A stretch of DNA of 35,211 nt from the NCBI GenBank assembly GCA_028679315.1, contig JAJRBU010000050.1:1-35211 (forward strand), in the 5' to 3' direction. Of the stretch, positions 26,034 through 33,339 are shown piece by piece. The position numbers and the translations under genes were made by a program. This DNA comes from Methanoregulaceae archaeon. GTDB lineage: Archaea; Halobacteriota; Methanomicrobia; Methanomicrobiales; Methanospirillaceae. Within the stretch, counting starts at the first letter, position 1, and each line of letters begins with the position of its first letter. The notes under the pieces are model-generated. The model was not told the origin of the DNA and did no database searches. It saw nothing but the letters and a program-made list of their open reading frames with translations.

Positions 26034-26426
26034 ATGTCGGTCGCTCGTTTCTGGAGAAAGATTCCCCAACGTTATAACCTGATCGGAACACGCTGTACCA
26101 CCTGCGGGAGGTACTTCTTCCCGCCCCGCTCCTTCTGCCCGGAATGCCGCAGGGCTGGAAAGATCGTCGACCACAAGTTTGCTGGAAACGGAAAAATTGT
26201 GACGTTTACCGTGATTCGCACGGCAAGCGAGCAGTTTGAACAGCTCACCCCTTACGTCTTTGCGATTATTGAACTCGACGAAGGGCCGCGGATCTCAGCG
26301 CAGATCGTCTGCTCACCTGATGAAGCCCGGATCGGGATGCGGGTAAAACCAGTTTTCCGGCGGATAGGGGCTGACGGGGTGAGTGGTGTCATCTACTACG
26401 GGACCAAGTACGCACCCGCAGAATAA
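26034..26426 (+). CDS. DUF35 zinc-ribbon/OB-fold protein (thiolase/HMG-CoA synthase partner)
   Basis: A 130-aa protein with an N-terminal helix, a zinc ribbon (CTTCGRYFFPPRSFCPEC) and an OB fold (GNGKIVTFTVIRTASEQFEQLTPYVFAIIELDEGPRISAQIV). In methanogens the equivalent protein bridges thiolase and HMG-CoA synthase and forms part of the shared CoA-binding channel. It is the last gene of the operon. Confidence 0.9.
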   Translation: MSVARFWRKIPQRYNLIGTRCTTCGRYFFPPRSFCPECRRAGKIVDHKFAGNGKIVTFTVIRTASEQFEQLTPYVFAIIELDEGPRISAQIVCSPDEARIGMRVKPVFRRIGADGVSGVIYYGTKYAPAE

Positions 26427-26431
26427 CCTTT

Positions 26432-26439
26432 TTTAAATA
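26432..26439 (+). promoter_or_regulatory. TATA-like octamer before candidate small RNA (26.5 kb)
   Basis: TTTAAATA occurs six bases after the DUF35 stop, within ttttttaaatac. It would direct transcription to start near 26460. The run of T before it could instead serve as a U-tract for the mevalonate operon. Confidence 0.45.
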
Positions 26440-26459
26440 CTCCTCTTCCGGGATTACCT

Positions 26460-26562
26460 TCTGGATAACCGCGGGATTCGGATACCCGGGATACTATTCC
26501 TTCGTCCGGGTGGGGGAATCAGGGATAACGGAAGCTGAACCTGATCTCTTCAGGTTTTTTTT
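26460..26562 (+). ncRNA. Candidate small structured RNA ending in an intrinsic-type terminator
   Basis: This non-coding segment follows a TTTAAATA box. It contains a stacked hairpin, GATTC (26475-26479) with GAATC (26516-26520) enclosing ACCCGG (26484-26489) with CCGGGT (26506-26511), and ends in a perfect 7-bp stem-loop plus T8. Size would be about 100 nt. It could instead be just the 3' UTR of the mevalonate operon. The 5' end is a guess from promoter spacing. Confidence 0.35.
26538..26562 (+). terminator. Intrinsic-type terminator between the mevalonate operon and trm5
   Basis: AACCTGA (26538-26544), loop TCTCT and TCAGGTT (26550-26556) form a perfect 7-bp hairpin running directly into eight T residues. 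The sequence also contains the stop codon and last codons of the convergent trm5 gene, so one structure may end transcripts from both directions. Confidence 0.65.
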
Positions 26563-27467
26563 CGTATGTCATACACCGCATGCCACTTGCCTGGCGAATA
26601 GGAGCGGACGTAGTGTTCAGCGACTTCTGCAACGGGATATTTCATAAGTTCCGGGATAGCTTCCCCCTCTCGGGACTGGAGCACATAACAGTGGATGGTG
26701 CCGCTGGGTTTGCAGAGATGGAACGCATGCGGGAGGAAGGCAAGTGCTCCCGTTGGATGGTTCATGATAACCCGGTCAAAGGTCCAGGAGACGAGATTGG
26801 GAAGCCTGTTCGCATCGGCGAGAAAGGGGATGACATTGTCTGCATGGTTCAGCCAAACGTTCCTGACCAGGAGGCGGATCGCCCCGGGATTGATGTCCAC
26901 ACCAAGAACACCCCCTGCTTTTCCTGCAAGGATGATCGCAAACGGGCCAACCCCGGTGAACATATCGAGAACCTGCTCACCCTCATCCTGAAGCGCAGCG
27001 ATCCGCTGCCGCTCGGTGGCAAGACGGGCTGAGAAGTACGCTTCTGCAAGATCGATCTCGAACCGGTGCCCGTATTCGAGGCAGCGCGTTTCGGTGACCG
27101 GTCTGCCTGCCAGCACCTCGAAATTACGGATACGGTGCTCTCCTTGAACATCACTTAACGGGAAGAGGACGGAATGGAGCGATGGCCGGAGCGCAAGAAG
27201 CTGCTCTGCCGCTGCAGGGTCGCGATCAAGCATGATAGCAATCCCTCCAATGAGTTCGTGACGCGGCAAGTGGGGGAGGGGATCCCGCGTCTCGAACACA
27301 TTCAGCTCTGCCCCCTCAATCTCTTTTATTACCGGTAAAAGGAGCGATTCACCATCAATCCGGGGCCTCTTTTCGCGGTCCAGGACTCCGGCAAGGATAA
27401 GCTCCCGTCGTATCTCCTCTCCCCGGTACCGGGGCACCCTTACCGCCCACTGCTCATGCTTCTCCAT
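26550..27467 (-). CDS. trm5: tRNA (guanine-37 N1)-methyltransferase family protein
   Basis: The 305-aa protein has a small N-terminal domain (EQWAVRVPRYRGEEIRRELILAGVLD), a middle region with the family segment RCLEYGHRFEIDLAEAYFSARLATER, and a Rossmann methyltransferase domain with VLDMFTGVGPFAIILA, GVDINPGAIRLLVRNVWLN and the catalytic-type loop MNHPTGA. This is the Trm5/Taw-type archaeal family that methylates G37 next to the anticodon. It is somewhat shorter than typical Trm5b. A Taw2-like role is less likely given the loop, but not excluded. It diverges from hmgA across 47 bp. Confidence 0.85.
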   Translation of the reverse strand: MEKHEQWAVRVPRYRGEEIRRELILAGVLDREKRPRIDGESLLLPVIKEIEGAELNVFETRDPLPHLPRHELIGGIAIMLDRDPAAAEQLLALRPSLHSVLFPLSDVQGEHRIRNFEVLAGRPVTETRCLEYGHRFEIDLAEAYFSARLATERQRIAALQDEGEQVLDMFTGVGPFAIILAGKAGGVLGVDINPGAIRLLVRNVWLNHADNVIPFLADANRLPNLVSWTFDRVIMNHPTGALAFLPHAFHLCKPSGTIHCYVLQSREGEAIPELMKYPVAEVAEHYVRSYSPGKWHAVYDIRKKT

Positions 27468-27514
27468 CTCTGCTCAGTCACCCTCATGTATACCGGGAAC
27501 GCACACCTATATCT

Positions 27515-28720
27515 ATGGAAGATTATCTCGAGAGGCTTAAAATGGGGTCGCTTAAACTCTATGCGCTCGAGGAGGAACTCCCGGCAGACGAAGCAGCCCG
27601 GGTTCGGCGGGCGTATATTGAACGCGAAACCGGCGTCGCGCTCCCGGCAGTTGGTGCCTATACCATCCCGGTCGACCGGGTGGCAAAGAAGAACTGTGAG
27701 AACCTTATCGGGGCGATCCAGGTCCCGGTCGGGGTTGCCGGGCCCCTCATTGTCCATGGGGAGTACGCAGAAGGCTCGTTTTTCCTTCCCCTTGCTACCA
27801 CTGAGGGGGCCCTCGTCGCTTCGGTCAACCGGGGGTGCAGTGCTATCACTCGGGCTGGTGGGGCGGAAGCCCGCATCTTCAGGGATGGCATGACCCGTGC
27901 ACCGGTCTTTGCTGCAAGGGACGTAGTCCATGCTCGCACCATTGTTGATTATGTGAATTCACATCCTGCTGAGATAGCCGCCGCTGCCGAGAGCACGACC
28001 TCTCATGGGAAACTCACGGGAATAACCAGTTTTGTAGCGGGGACAAGCGTCTTTGTTCGTCTCGAATTCGATACCAAGGACGCGATGGGCATGAACATGG
28101 TGACGATCGCGAGCGCTAAGGCGGCAGACTTGATCGTAACCGAAACGGGTGCCAGACTGATTGCACTGTCAGGAAATGTATGTACTGATAAAAAACCGGC
28201 TGCCATCAACATGATAATGGGAAGGGGACGTTCGGTTGCTGCGGGTGTAATGCTCACCGATACACTCATCCGCGAGGTGTTCAAGACCGATGCTGCCACT
28301 CTTGCAGAAGTGAACATGCGGAAAAACCTGGTAGGGTCGGCAAGAGCGGGCTCGCTTGGTTACAATGCTCAAGCCGCTAACATCATCGCCGCGCTGTTTA
28401 TTGCCTGTGGCCAGGATCCTGCCCACGTGGTGGAGGGAAGCCTGGCAATAACAACGGTGGATCTTGTTTCCGGAGGAGCCTATGTTTCCGTCACGCTTCC
28501 CTCACTCCCGTCCGGAACGGTCGGGGGAGGAACCGGAATCGCGACCCAGCAGGAGTGCCTCAAACTTCTCGGGGTTGCTGGGGGTGGGGATCCGCCAGGT
28601 TCGCATGGGCGGAAATTTGCCGAGATCATCGCGGCAGCGGTCCTTGCCGGCGAACTATCGCTGCTTGGCGCGCTCGGTGCCCAGCACCTTGCACGGGCAC
28701 ACCAGACTCTGGGCCGCTAG
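27515..28720 (+). CDS. hmgA: 3-hydroxy-3-methylglutaryl-CoA reductase
   Basis: The 401-aa class I enzyme reduces HMG-CoA to mevalonate with NADPH, the committed step of archaeal lipid synthesis. Substrate and catalytic motifs are ENLIGAIQVPVGVAGPL (62-78), TTEGALVASVNRG with Glu97, CTDKKPAAIN with the catalytic lysine, DAMGMNM, GQDPAHVVEGS with the aspartate, and LARAH near the C terminus with the histidine. No membrane anchor is present, as expected in archaea. It lies about 1.1 kb from the HMG-CoA synthase operon with trm5 between. Its stop overlaps the rimI end by 4 bp. Confidence 0.95.
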   Translation: MEDYLERLKMGSLKLYALEEELPADEAARVRRAYIERETGVALPAVGAYTIPVDRVAKKNCENLIGAIQVPVGVAGPLIVHGEYAEGSFFLPLATTEGALVASVNRGCSAITRAGGAEARIFRDGMTRAPVFAARDVVHARTIVDYVNSHPAEIAAAAESTTSHGKLTGITSFVAGTSVFVRLEFDTKDAMGMNMVTIASAKAADLIVTETGARLIALSGNVCTDKKPAAINMIMGRGRSVAAGVMLTDTLIREVFKTDAATLAEVNMRKNLVGSARAGSLGYNAQAANIIAALFIACGQDPAHVVEGSLAITTVDLVSGGAYVSVTLPSLPSGTVGGGTGIATQQECLKLLGVAGGGDPPGSHGRKFAEIIAAAVLAGELSLLGALGAQHLARAHQTLGR

Positions 28721-29184
28721 AACCTGAACCATTTCATCATGACAACGGCATCGTCACCGTTTGCATAATAACGGTCAATCAGGAAGACCTCGCGGTATCC
28801 GATCTTTCGGTAAAACTGCTGGGCTGCGTAGTTGGAGAGTCGGACCTCAAGCTGAACCCCCGCGGCAAGCTCGATGGCAAACTGGTGCTCCTCGCGTTCG
28901 ACAAGCATCCTACCCACCCCGCTGTAACGGAACGGTGGAGCAACTGCCAGGTTGCAGATATGCCCATATATCTGTTCACCTGTATCTTCAAGGCCTCCCA
29001 CAATGAAGCCGATAACCGATCCCCGGAATGTGGCGACGAAAAATGTCTTTGGGAAGTAACTGAGCGTTTCAGCGAGGATACCCGCGCTCCAGGGATCCGG
29101 GAAGGAGACTTGCTCGATATCAGAGACAGCGGTGATATCTTCAGGTCTTGCCCGCCGTATCGTGACTGTGTCGCCCATTGCCAC
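28717..29184 (-). CDS. rimI: RimI-type N-terminal protein acetyltransferase
   Basis: A 155-aa GNAT enzyme with the acetyl-CoA loop in RYSGVGRMLVEREE and a C terminus (LEVRLSNYAAQQFYRKIGYREVFLIDRYYANGDDAVVMMKW) typical of RimI/Ard1 proteins, which acetylate protein N termini in archaea. A start at the second Met (GDTVTIRRA two residues on) is equally possible. It converges on hmgA and diverges from the DUF1015 gene. Confidence 0.88.
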   Translation of the reverse strand: MAMGDTVTIRRARPEDITAVSDIEQVSFPDPWSAGILAETLSYFPKTFFVATFRGSVIGFIVGGLEDTGEQIYGHICNLAVAPPFRYSGVGRMLVEREEHQFAIELAAGVQLEVRLSNYAAQQFYRKIGYREVFLIDRYYANGDDAVVMMKWFRF

Positions 29185-29249
29185 ATACTATGGGTGTCAC
29201 TGGAATAATATAGTGTCAGAGGAAATGAGTAAAGAGAGCCGGTATTTTC

Positions 29250-30497
29250 ATGGTTAGAATCTTTCCTTTCGCAGCAGTCCGGCCTGTCCGGGATGCTGCC
29301 CCGCAGGTTGCTGCGGTGCCCTATGATGTAGTAACCGCCGAAGAGGCACGGATTGTCATCAGGGATAATCCAATGAGTTTTTTACGTATCAGCCGTCCGG
29401 ACGCCGAGCTTCCTGAACTGGCCCCGACTGATCCCCGTGTGTATACGCATGCCAAGGACCGTTTCTCTTCCCTCATGTCATCAGGGGTGTTGGCACGTGA
29501 TCCCGGGCCGTGTATGTATATCTACCGGGTCATCACACCCACCGACACGTACATCGGACTCTGCTGCTGCCTCCATGTCGATGATTATGAATCAGGGATT
29601 ATCCGGAGGCATGAACAGACCAGGTATGATAAGGAGGAGGACCGGACACGACATATCGATACCGTGAATGCCCAGACCGGCCCGGTTGTACTCATTTACC
29701 GGGATTCCGGTGATCTCTCCCGTTCTATCGCTTCACTAGCCGTAGGATGCCCGGATGAGGAAGTACACTGGAAAGATGGATCCATCCACCAGGTCTTCAG
29801 GATCTCTGATGCCAGGGTACTCTCCCTTCTTGAAGGGAACTTTTCACAGGTGGGCAGGCTGTACATTGCAGACGGTCACCACCGGGCAAAATCCGCCGTA
29901 AATGTAGCAAGAGGGCGCAGGGATTCGGGTGATGATAATGGTGAAGCAGAACGGTTCATGGGAGTACTCTTTGCCGATTCGGGTGTCCGTATTCATGGGT
30001 ACAGCCGGCTTGTGCGTGACCTTGGGGGACGTACCCCTGGCGAGTTCATGAAGGAGATCTCACGGACATGTTCGGTCCTCCCCTATGGGACGGTAAATAA
30101 TGGTTCTTTCCAGATCTCCCCAAGGACTGATCGTCCCCATGTCTTTCACATGTACCTGGAGAGAATATGGTACGAATGCTCGCTGCCGGATACGGTGCGG
30201 TCAGATCTGATCAACTCTCTTGATGTCTCGCTCCTACAGCGTCAGGTACTTGAGGGGATTCTTGGGATCAAAGATCCCCGTGGTGATCCACGGCTCCAGT
30301 ACCTTGGTGGTGCCCGGCCGGTCGCCGATCTTGAGGCCATGGTTGACCGGGGGGACTATGCGGTCGCGTTCTCAATGCAGCCACTACAGGTGGATACCGT
30401 GCTCTCAATTGCGGACAAGGACGGCATTATGCCCCCGAAATCAACATGGTTTGAACCTAAGCTCCTCTCCGGGCTCGTCATCCATTCCCTCTCTTAA
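29250..30497 (+). CDS. DUF1015 family protein
   Basis: The 415-aa protein starts with VRIFPFAAVRPVRDAAPQVAAVPYDVV and contains YIADGHHRAKSA in the middle, both hallmarks of DUF1015. The family is widespread and has a ParB-like core with the DGHHR motif. A nucleotide-dependent role is suspected but its function is not settled. It is a single-gene unit followed by a hairpin-T7 terminator. Confidence 0.88.
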   Translation: MVRIFPFAAVRPVRDAAPQVAAVPYDVVTAEEARIVIRDNPMSFLRISRPDAELPELAPTDPRVYTHAKDRFSSLMSSGVLARDPGPCMYIYRVITPTDTYIGLCCCLHVDDYESGIIRRHEQTRYDKEEDRTRHIDTVNAQTGPVVLIYRDSGDLSRSIASLAVGCPDEEVHWKDGSIHQVFRISDARVLSLLEGNFSQVGRLYIADGHHRAKSAVNVARGRRDSGDDNGEAERFMGVLFADSGVRIHGYSRLVRDLGGRTPGEFMKEISRTCSVLPYGTVNNGSFQISPRTDRPHVFHMYLERIWYECSLPDTVRSDLINSLDVSLLQRQVLEGILGIKDPRGDPRLQYLGGARPVADLEAMVDRGDYAVAFSMQPLQVDTVLSIADKDGIMPPKSTWFEPKLLSGLVIHSLS

Positions 30498-30549
30498 ATC
30501 CTCGATGAGAGACAAGGAAAGTATACGACAGTAGTGCAAAGGCATACCA

Positions 30550-30578
30550 ACCCCATTATCAATCAGGGGTGTTTTTTT
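30550..30578 (+). terminator. Hairpin plus T7 after the DUF1015 gene
   Basis: ACCCC (30550-30554) and GGGGT (30566-30570) pair across an 11-nt loop, followed by G and seven T residues. It lies 53 bp after the DUF1015 stop and just before hisG. Confidence 0.5.
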
Positions 30579-30601
30579 CCTGGGCTGTCAAATTATATGC
30601 C

Positions 30602-31474
30602 ATGATCACTATCGCACTTCCCAAAGGCAGCCTCGAAGCTCAGACCCTCCAGCTCTTCAAGGAAGCAGACCTTGAGGTGAAACGGGGTGACCGGGATTAT
30701 AATCCACTCATCCATGACAGCCGGATCGGCAAGGTGAAGATTCTCCGCCCACAGGAGATCCCCAAATATGTAGAGATGGGGTATTTTGACATGGGTATTT
30801 CGGGGCTCGACTGGGTGAAGGAGACCGGGGCGAGAGTGCGGGAAGTAGCCCCACTCTCCTATTCAAAGACGGGAGAAGGAACGGTGAAGATTGTGGTGGC
30901 AGTCCACCGCGATGAACCGATCGATGATGTCACCAGGATTCGCCCAAACAGCAGGGTGACAACTGAGTATCCGGAGATTACCAAGGAGTACTTCGGACGG
31001 ATTGGCATTCCGGTCCAGCTCTTCCACTCGTTCGGTGCATCGGAGGCAAAGGTGCCGGACCTGATGGACGTTGTGGTGGATCTGACGGAAACCGGTACCA
31101 CGCTGCGACGGAACGGACTCAAGATCATCGGGCAGATCATGGAGTCATATACGGTCATCATCGCCAACCGCGAGAGTTTCGAAGATGTGGCAAAGCGCCG
31201 CGCCATCGAAGAGATCGTAACGCTGCTTCTCGGTGTCATCGATGCCCGCCATCAGGTGCTCCTCTCCATGAACGTACCTGAGAACGCGATGGAGCGGGTT
31301 GTCTCCGTTCTCCCTGCCCTTAAAAGACCTACGGTCAGTCGCCTGCACGGTGTGGATTTCTATAGCATCCAGACCGTCGTGCAGAAAGGTCATGTCAATA
31401 CGCTTATCCCGAGCCTCAAAGCTGCCGGGGCACAGGATATCCTTGAGATCCCGATCGCAAAGATCATCCGTTAA
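30602..31474 (+). CDS. hisG: ATP phosphoribosyltransferase, long form
   Basis: This 290-aa enzyme catalyses the first step of histidine synthesis, joining ATP and PRPP. Landmarks are ITIALPKGSLEAQTLQLF at the N terminus, GISGLDWVKETG, and DLMDVVVDLTETGTTLRRNGL for PRPP binding. The C-terminal 70 residues form the ACT-like regulatory domain of the long form (KGHVNTLIPSLKAAGAQDILEIPIAKI), so histidine feedback is expected and HisZ is not needed. The ATG at 30602 is preferred over 30569, because similarity begins there. No other his gene is in the window. Confidence 0.95.
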   Translation: MITIALPKGSLEAQTLQLFKEADLEVKRGDRDYNPLIHDSRIGKVKILRPQEIPKYVEMGYFDMGISGLDWVKETGARVREVAPLSYSKTGEGTVKIVVAVHRDEPIDDVTRIRPNSRVTTEYPEITKEYFGRIGIPVQLFHSFGASEAKVPDLMDVVVDLTETGTTLRRNGLKIIGQIMESYTVIIANRESFEDVAKRRAIEEIVTLLLGVIDARHQVLLSMNVPENAMERVVSVLPALKRPTVSRLHGVDFYSIQTVVQKGHVNTLIPSLKAAGAQDILEIPIAKIIR

Positions 31475-31481
31475 TTTTTTT
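31475..31481 (+). terminator. U-tract after hisG
   Basis: Seven T residues follow the hisG TAA directly, without a hairpin. Confidence 0.5.
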
Positions 31482-31574
31482 GGGCACTTTCATTGAACAG
31501 CTCCTTTTCCGGAAAACGGTCCAATCTTCATACCGGGCGATTTGTATCATTATTTTGCCGATCAAAGCAAAAAT

Positions 31575-31582
31575 TTTAAATA
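31575..31582 (+). promoter_or_regulatory. TATA-like octamer before candidate small RNA (31.6 kb)
   Basis: TTTAAATA, inside aaattttaaatatc, is the most obvious promoter element in the hisG-RNase HI gap. Expected initiation is near 31603-31607. The start codon of RNase HI is another 160 bp downstream, which leaves room for a separate RNA or a long leader. Confidence 0.55.
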
Positions 31583-31604
31583 TCACAAGGTCTGATTCCC
31601 TTCT

Positions 31605-31703
31605 ATAGCCACCGGAGGGAGAGAACCGGTTGCACCAGGACAGGAACGTTGGGGAGATTGCGGATGGCCCGGTGGTCCCCCCTCGCGCCCTGTCCTCCTT
31701 TTT
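31605..31703 (+). ncRNA. Candidate structured small RNA upstream of RNase HI
   Basis: About 25 bp after a TTTAAATA box come two structures and a T-run. Hairpin 1 is ACCGG (31611-31615) with CCGGT (31626-31630), and its loop AGGGAGAGAA is purine-rich. Structure 2 is a perfect 8-bp stem, AGGACAGG (31637-31644) with CCTGTCCT (31689-31696), enclosing GGGGA (31651-31655) with TCCCC (31676-31680). T5 follows at 31699-31703. It does not fold as a tRNA and lacks C/D or obvious ACA boxes. It may be an independent about 99-nt RNA or a structured, possibly attenuating, leader of the RNase HI gene. The ORF track reads through it from a TTG, which I think is fortuitous. Confidence 0.45.
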
Positions 31704-31767
31704 CCAAGATTCTGGAACATTCGAAATCCAGCCTGATTTCTATTTCACGGGATATAGTGAGGTACCA

Positions 31768-32292
31768 ATGCAGGAGCGGATCGATATTGTGGTGGACGGG
31801 AGCGGGGACGGTCATTCGGTCGCCCTGTTCCCGGGAGAGGAGGTCTTTTTCTCCTATGAACGAGGAGCGTCCAACAACGAGGCCGAGTTCAACGCGGTCA
31901 TCCTTGCCCTTGAGCACCTTCCTGAATATTCGCGTGCGACAATTCGGACCGACAGCCAGGTCGTGGTCTGGCATCTCTCGGAGTACCAGAAATCGTGCCA
32001 TTCCACTTTCCTCCGGAAGAAAGTTGCCATAAAGGACCTGATTGTGACGAAGAACATCAGGCTCGATATCCAGTGGATACCAAGGAAGCAGAATAATGCA
32101 GACCGGTACCTGAAGCACTATATTGCAAGCCTCTGCGGTGCGGGCGGAGCTGAGCCTCTTTACCGGCGCGTCCGTCGCCTTGAGAATGAGAATACCCGGC
32201 TCAGGGCTCGGTTGAAACGGGCGATGAAGATGCTCGAACGCCGGAGTTCCTTCGCCTCTGATACCGGGATCCCGCTCGAGATATTGCAGTGA
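31768..32292 (+). CDS. rnhA: Ribonuclease HI family protein with C-terminal coiled coil
   Basis: The RNase H fold degrades RNA in RNA-DNA hybrids. The four acidic residues are visible in order: Asp in IVVDGSGDG, Glu in SNNEAEFNAV, Asp in IRTDSQVVVWHL and Asp in NNADRYLKHY. After the catalytic domain comes a heptad-like basic helix (YRRVRRLENENTRLRARLKRAMKMLERR) that should form a coiled coil. I prefer the ATG at 31768 (174 aa), because the fold begins right after it and GTGAGG precedes it. The TTG at 31630 would add 46 residues with no RNase H similarity that overlap a structured RNA candidate. Confidence 0.8.
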   Translation: MQERIDIVVDGSGDGHSVALFPGEEVFFSYERGASNNEAEFNAVILALEHLPEYSRATIRTDSQVVVWHLSEYQKSCHSTFLRKKVAIKDLIVTKNIRLDIQWIPRKQNNADRYLKHYIASLCGAGGAEPLYRRVRRLENENTRLRARLKRAMKMLERRSSFASDTGIPLEILQ

Positions 32293-32553
32293 GGCAAAGG
32301 AACGTGAGGCCGGTTTATTCGATCGATCCAGATCTAGCCGCCTGGTACAGGTTTTTTATTTTTACATAAAAACGATTCTACCCGATATTCTGAGTGAACA
32401 GTCTTCATGTCCCACTTTCAGGATGCTTATCATATTTGATAGCATTTTCCCGATCAGGTTCCTCCAGGATAATCGGAGGCCAATCTAGGCTCCGTTTCCG
32501 ATGTCATGTGAGCTTCGAGTGGAAGAACCGTTCACACGTCTGGAAAAATCTCT

Positions 32554-32561
32554 TTTAAATA
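32554..32561 (+). promoter_or_regulatory. TATA-like octamer before candidate small RNA (32.6 kb)
   Basis: TTTAAATA within tcttttaaatag, the same octamer as at 26432 and 31575. Further AT-rich sequence (cgattaaaatcgttaaaaag) follows, so the functional box could be closer to the RNA. Confidence 0.45.
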
Positions 32562-32602
32562 GTTATTTTTTCAAATTAATCGATTAAAATCGTTAAAAAG
32601 TT

Positions 32603-32701
32603 TTCGCTATATCGGGCTTTCAGGGGAGGTATTTTGAGGGGGGTCCAATTTGCCCGGACCTCTCTATGAATCGCTGCCAGAATGCGATAGCGAACCTTTT
32701 T
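32603..32701 (+). ncRNA. Candidate structured small RNA in the 32.6-kb intergenic region
   Basis: A perfect 8-bp closing stem, TTCGCTAT (32603-32610) with ATAGCGAA (32687-32694), encloses an inner hairpin GGTCC (32642-32646) with GGACC (32656-32660), extendable by GAG/CTC pairs around a bulge, and a smaller CGC/GCG hairpin (32672-32686). A T5 run (32697-32701) ends it. The arrangement of promoter-like box, multi-stem structure and U-tract in a gene-free region is what an independent archaeal sRNA looks like. I recognise no known RNA family. Confidence 0.45.
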
Positions 32702-32783
32702 CCTGTGTCTTAAAAGGGGGAGTCTCCTGATGGGTTAAAAAACGACATTTTTCCCAGTTTCAGCAGAGAAATGATTTTATACC

Positions 32784-32865
32784 GCCATTTTACCCCCATT
32801 TTTCCCAAACCTATCCCATTTCTCCACTATTTGCCCTATTTTATCTCCTATTTCTGCTCTATTTC
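32784..32865 (+). repeat. Pyrimidine-rich tract with ~11-nt spaced ATTT units
   Basis: ATTT cores preceded by C/T-rich bases start at 32787, 32798, 32818, 32829, 32838, 32850 and 32861, mostly 9-12 bases apart, with a related CTAT at 32811. The near-helical spacing suggests curved DNA or an ancient short tandem repeat. On the plus strand it also offers repeated U-tracts for termination. It runs just into the stop codon of the GNAT gene. Confidence 0.4.
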
Positions 32866-33299
32866 ACACGGCCAGGTTCCCGGACCATCGGGCAGACATT
32901 GCACCCCTCCATCTCTCCAAAGCAGAAGATGAACCGCTCCCTGATGGATTTTGGCAGCTGGTCTTCAGGGATAGGAGTCCACCCGAAAGTCTTGTAAAAG
33001 GAGATCAAGACGAGGGTGGAATGAATATATATCCGCTCCGAACCACAGGCATCAACAAGGGCCTGTACTACCTTCCGGGCATACCCCTTCCCCCTGTACT
33101 CATCAAGTGAGAAGACGCAATCCATCTCGTTCCCATCCTGGTGCCGGGTGAACCGGGCAGTTGCCGCAAGCTTCCCATCCTCAATTACACCGAAAATCCT
33201 TTCCGTCGCAGAATTTGCTTTCTGACCCCGGTACTGCTCCCATATTTTCTCTGCAAGAGGAAATTCAGCCGGTGTAAGCTCGCGTACGATAGTTGTCAT
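32859..33299 (-). CDS. GNAT family N-acetyltransferase
   Basis: The 146-aa protein has the acetyl-CoA-binding motif in VFSLDEYRGKGYARKVVQALVDAC and the C-terminal GNAT strand-helix (IYIHSTLVLISFYKTFGWTPI), followed by a tail containing CNVCPM. The substrate is unknown. The CxxC in the tail is not part of the usual fold and might bind metal. A TATA-like catattaac (minus strand, about 33326-33334) sits about 30 bp upstream of the ATG. It diverges from the pilin-like cluster. Confidence 0.8.
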   Translation of the reverse strand: MTTIVRELTPAEFPLAEKIWEQYRGQKANSATERIFGVIEDGKLAATARFTRHQDGNEMDCVFSLDEYRGKGYARKVVQALVDACGSERIYIHSTLVLISFYKTFGWTPIPEDQLPKSIRERFIFCFGEMEGCNVCPMVREPGRVK

Positions 33300-33339
33300 T
33301 GGTCTTCCCTTTCTTCATCGATCAAGTTAATATGAATTG

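Larger units (their letters stand above)
32293..32858. other. 566-bp AT-rich intergenic region
   Basis: There is no convincing protein gene between RNase HI and the GNAT gene. The first 250 bp hold a T-rich run and scattered short repeats. The middle holds a TTTAAATA box and a structured RNA candidate (32554-32701). The last 80 bp are a pyrimidine-rich tract with about 11-nt spaced ATTT units. The region is clearly richer in A+T than its neighbours. Confidence 0.6.

Noticed and set aside
31605-31703. tRNA or C/D box RNA reading of the structured segment before RNase HI
   Set aside because: No T-loop GGTTCGA-type sequence, no CCA-ready acceptor stem, and no TGATGA or CTGA boxes.
31630-31767. 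N-terminal 46-residue extension of RNase HI from a TTG start
   Set aside because: No similarity to the RNase H fold, a poor start codon, overlap with a stem-rich segment ending in a T-run, and a better ATG with GTGAGG upstream at 31768.
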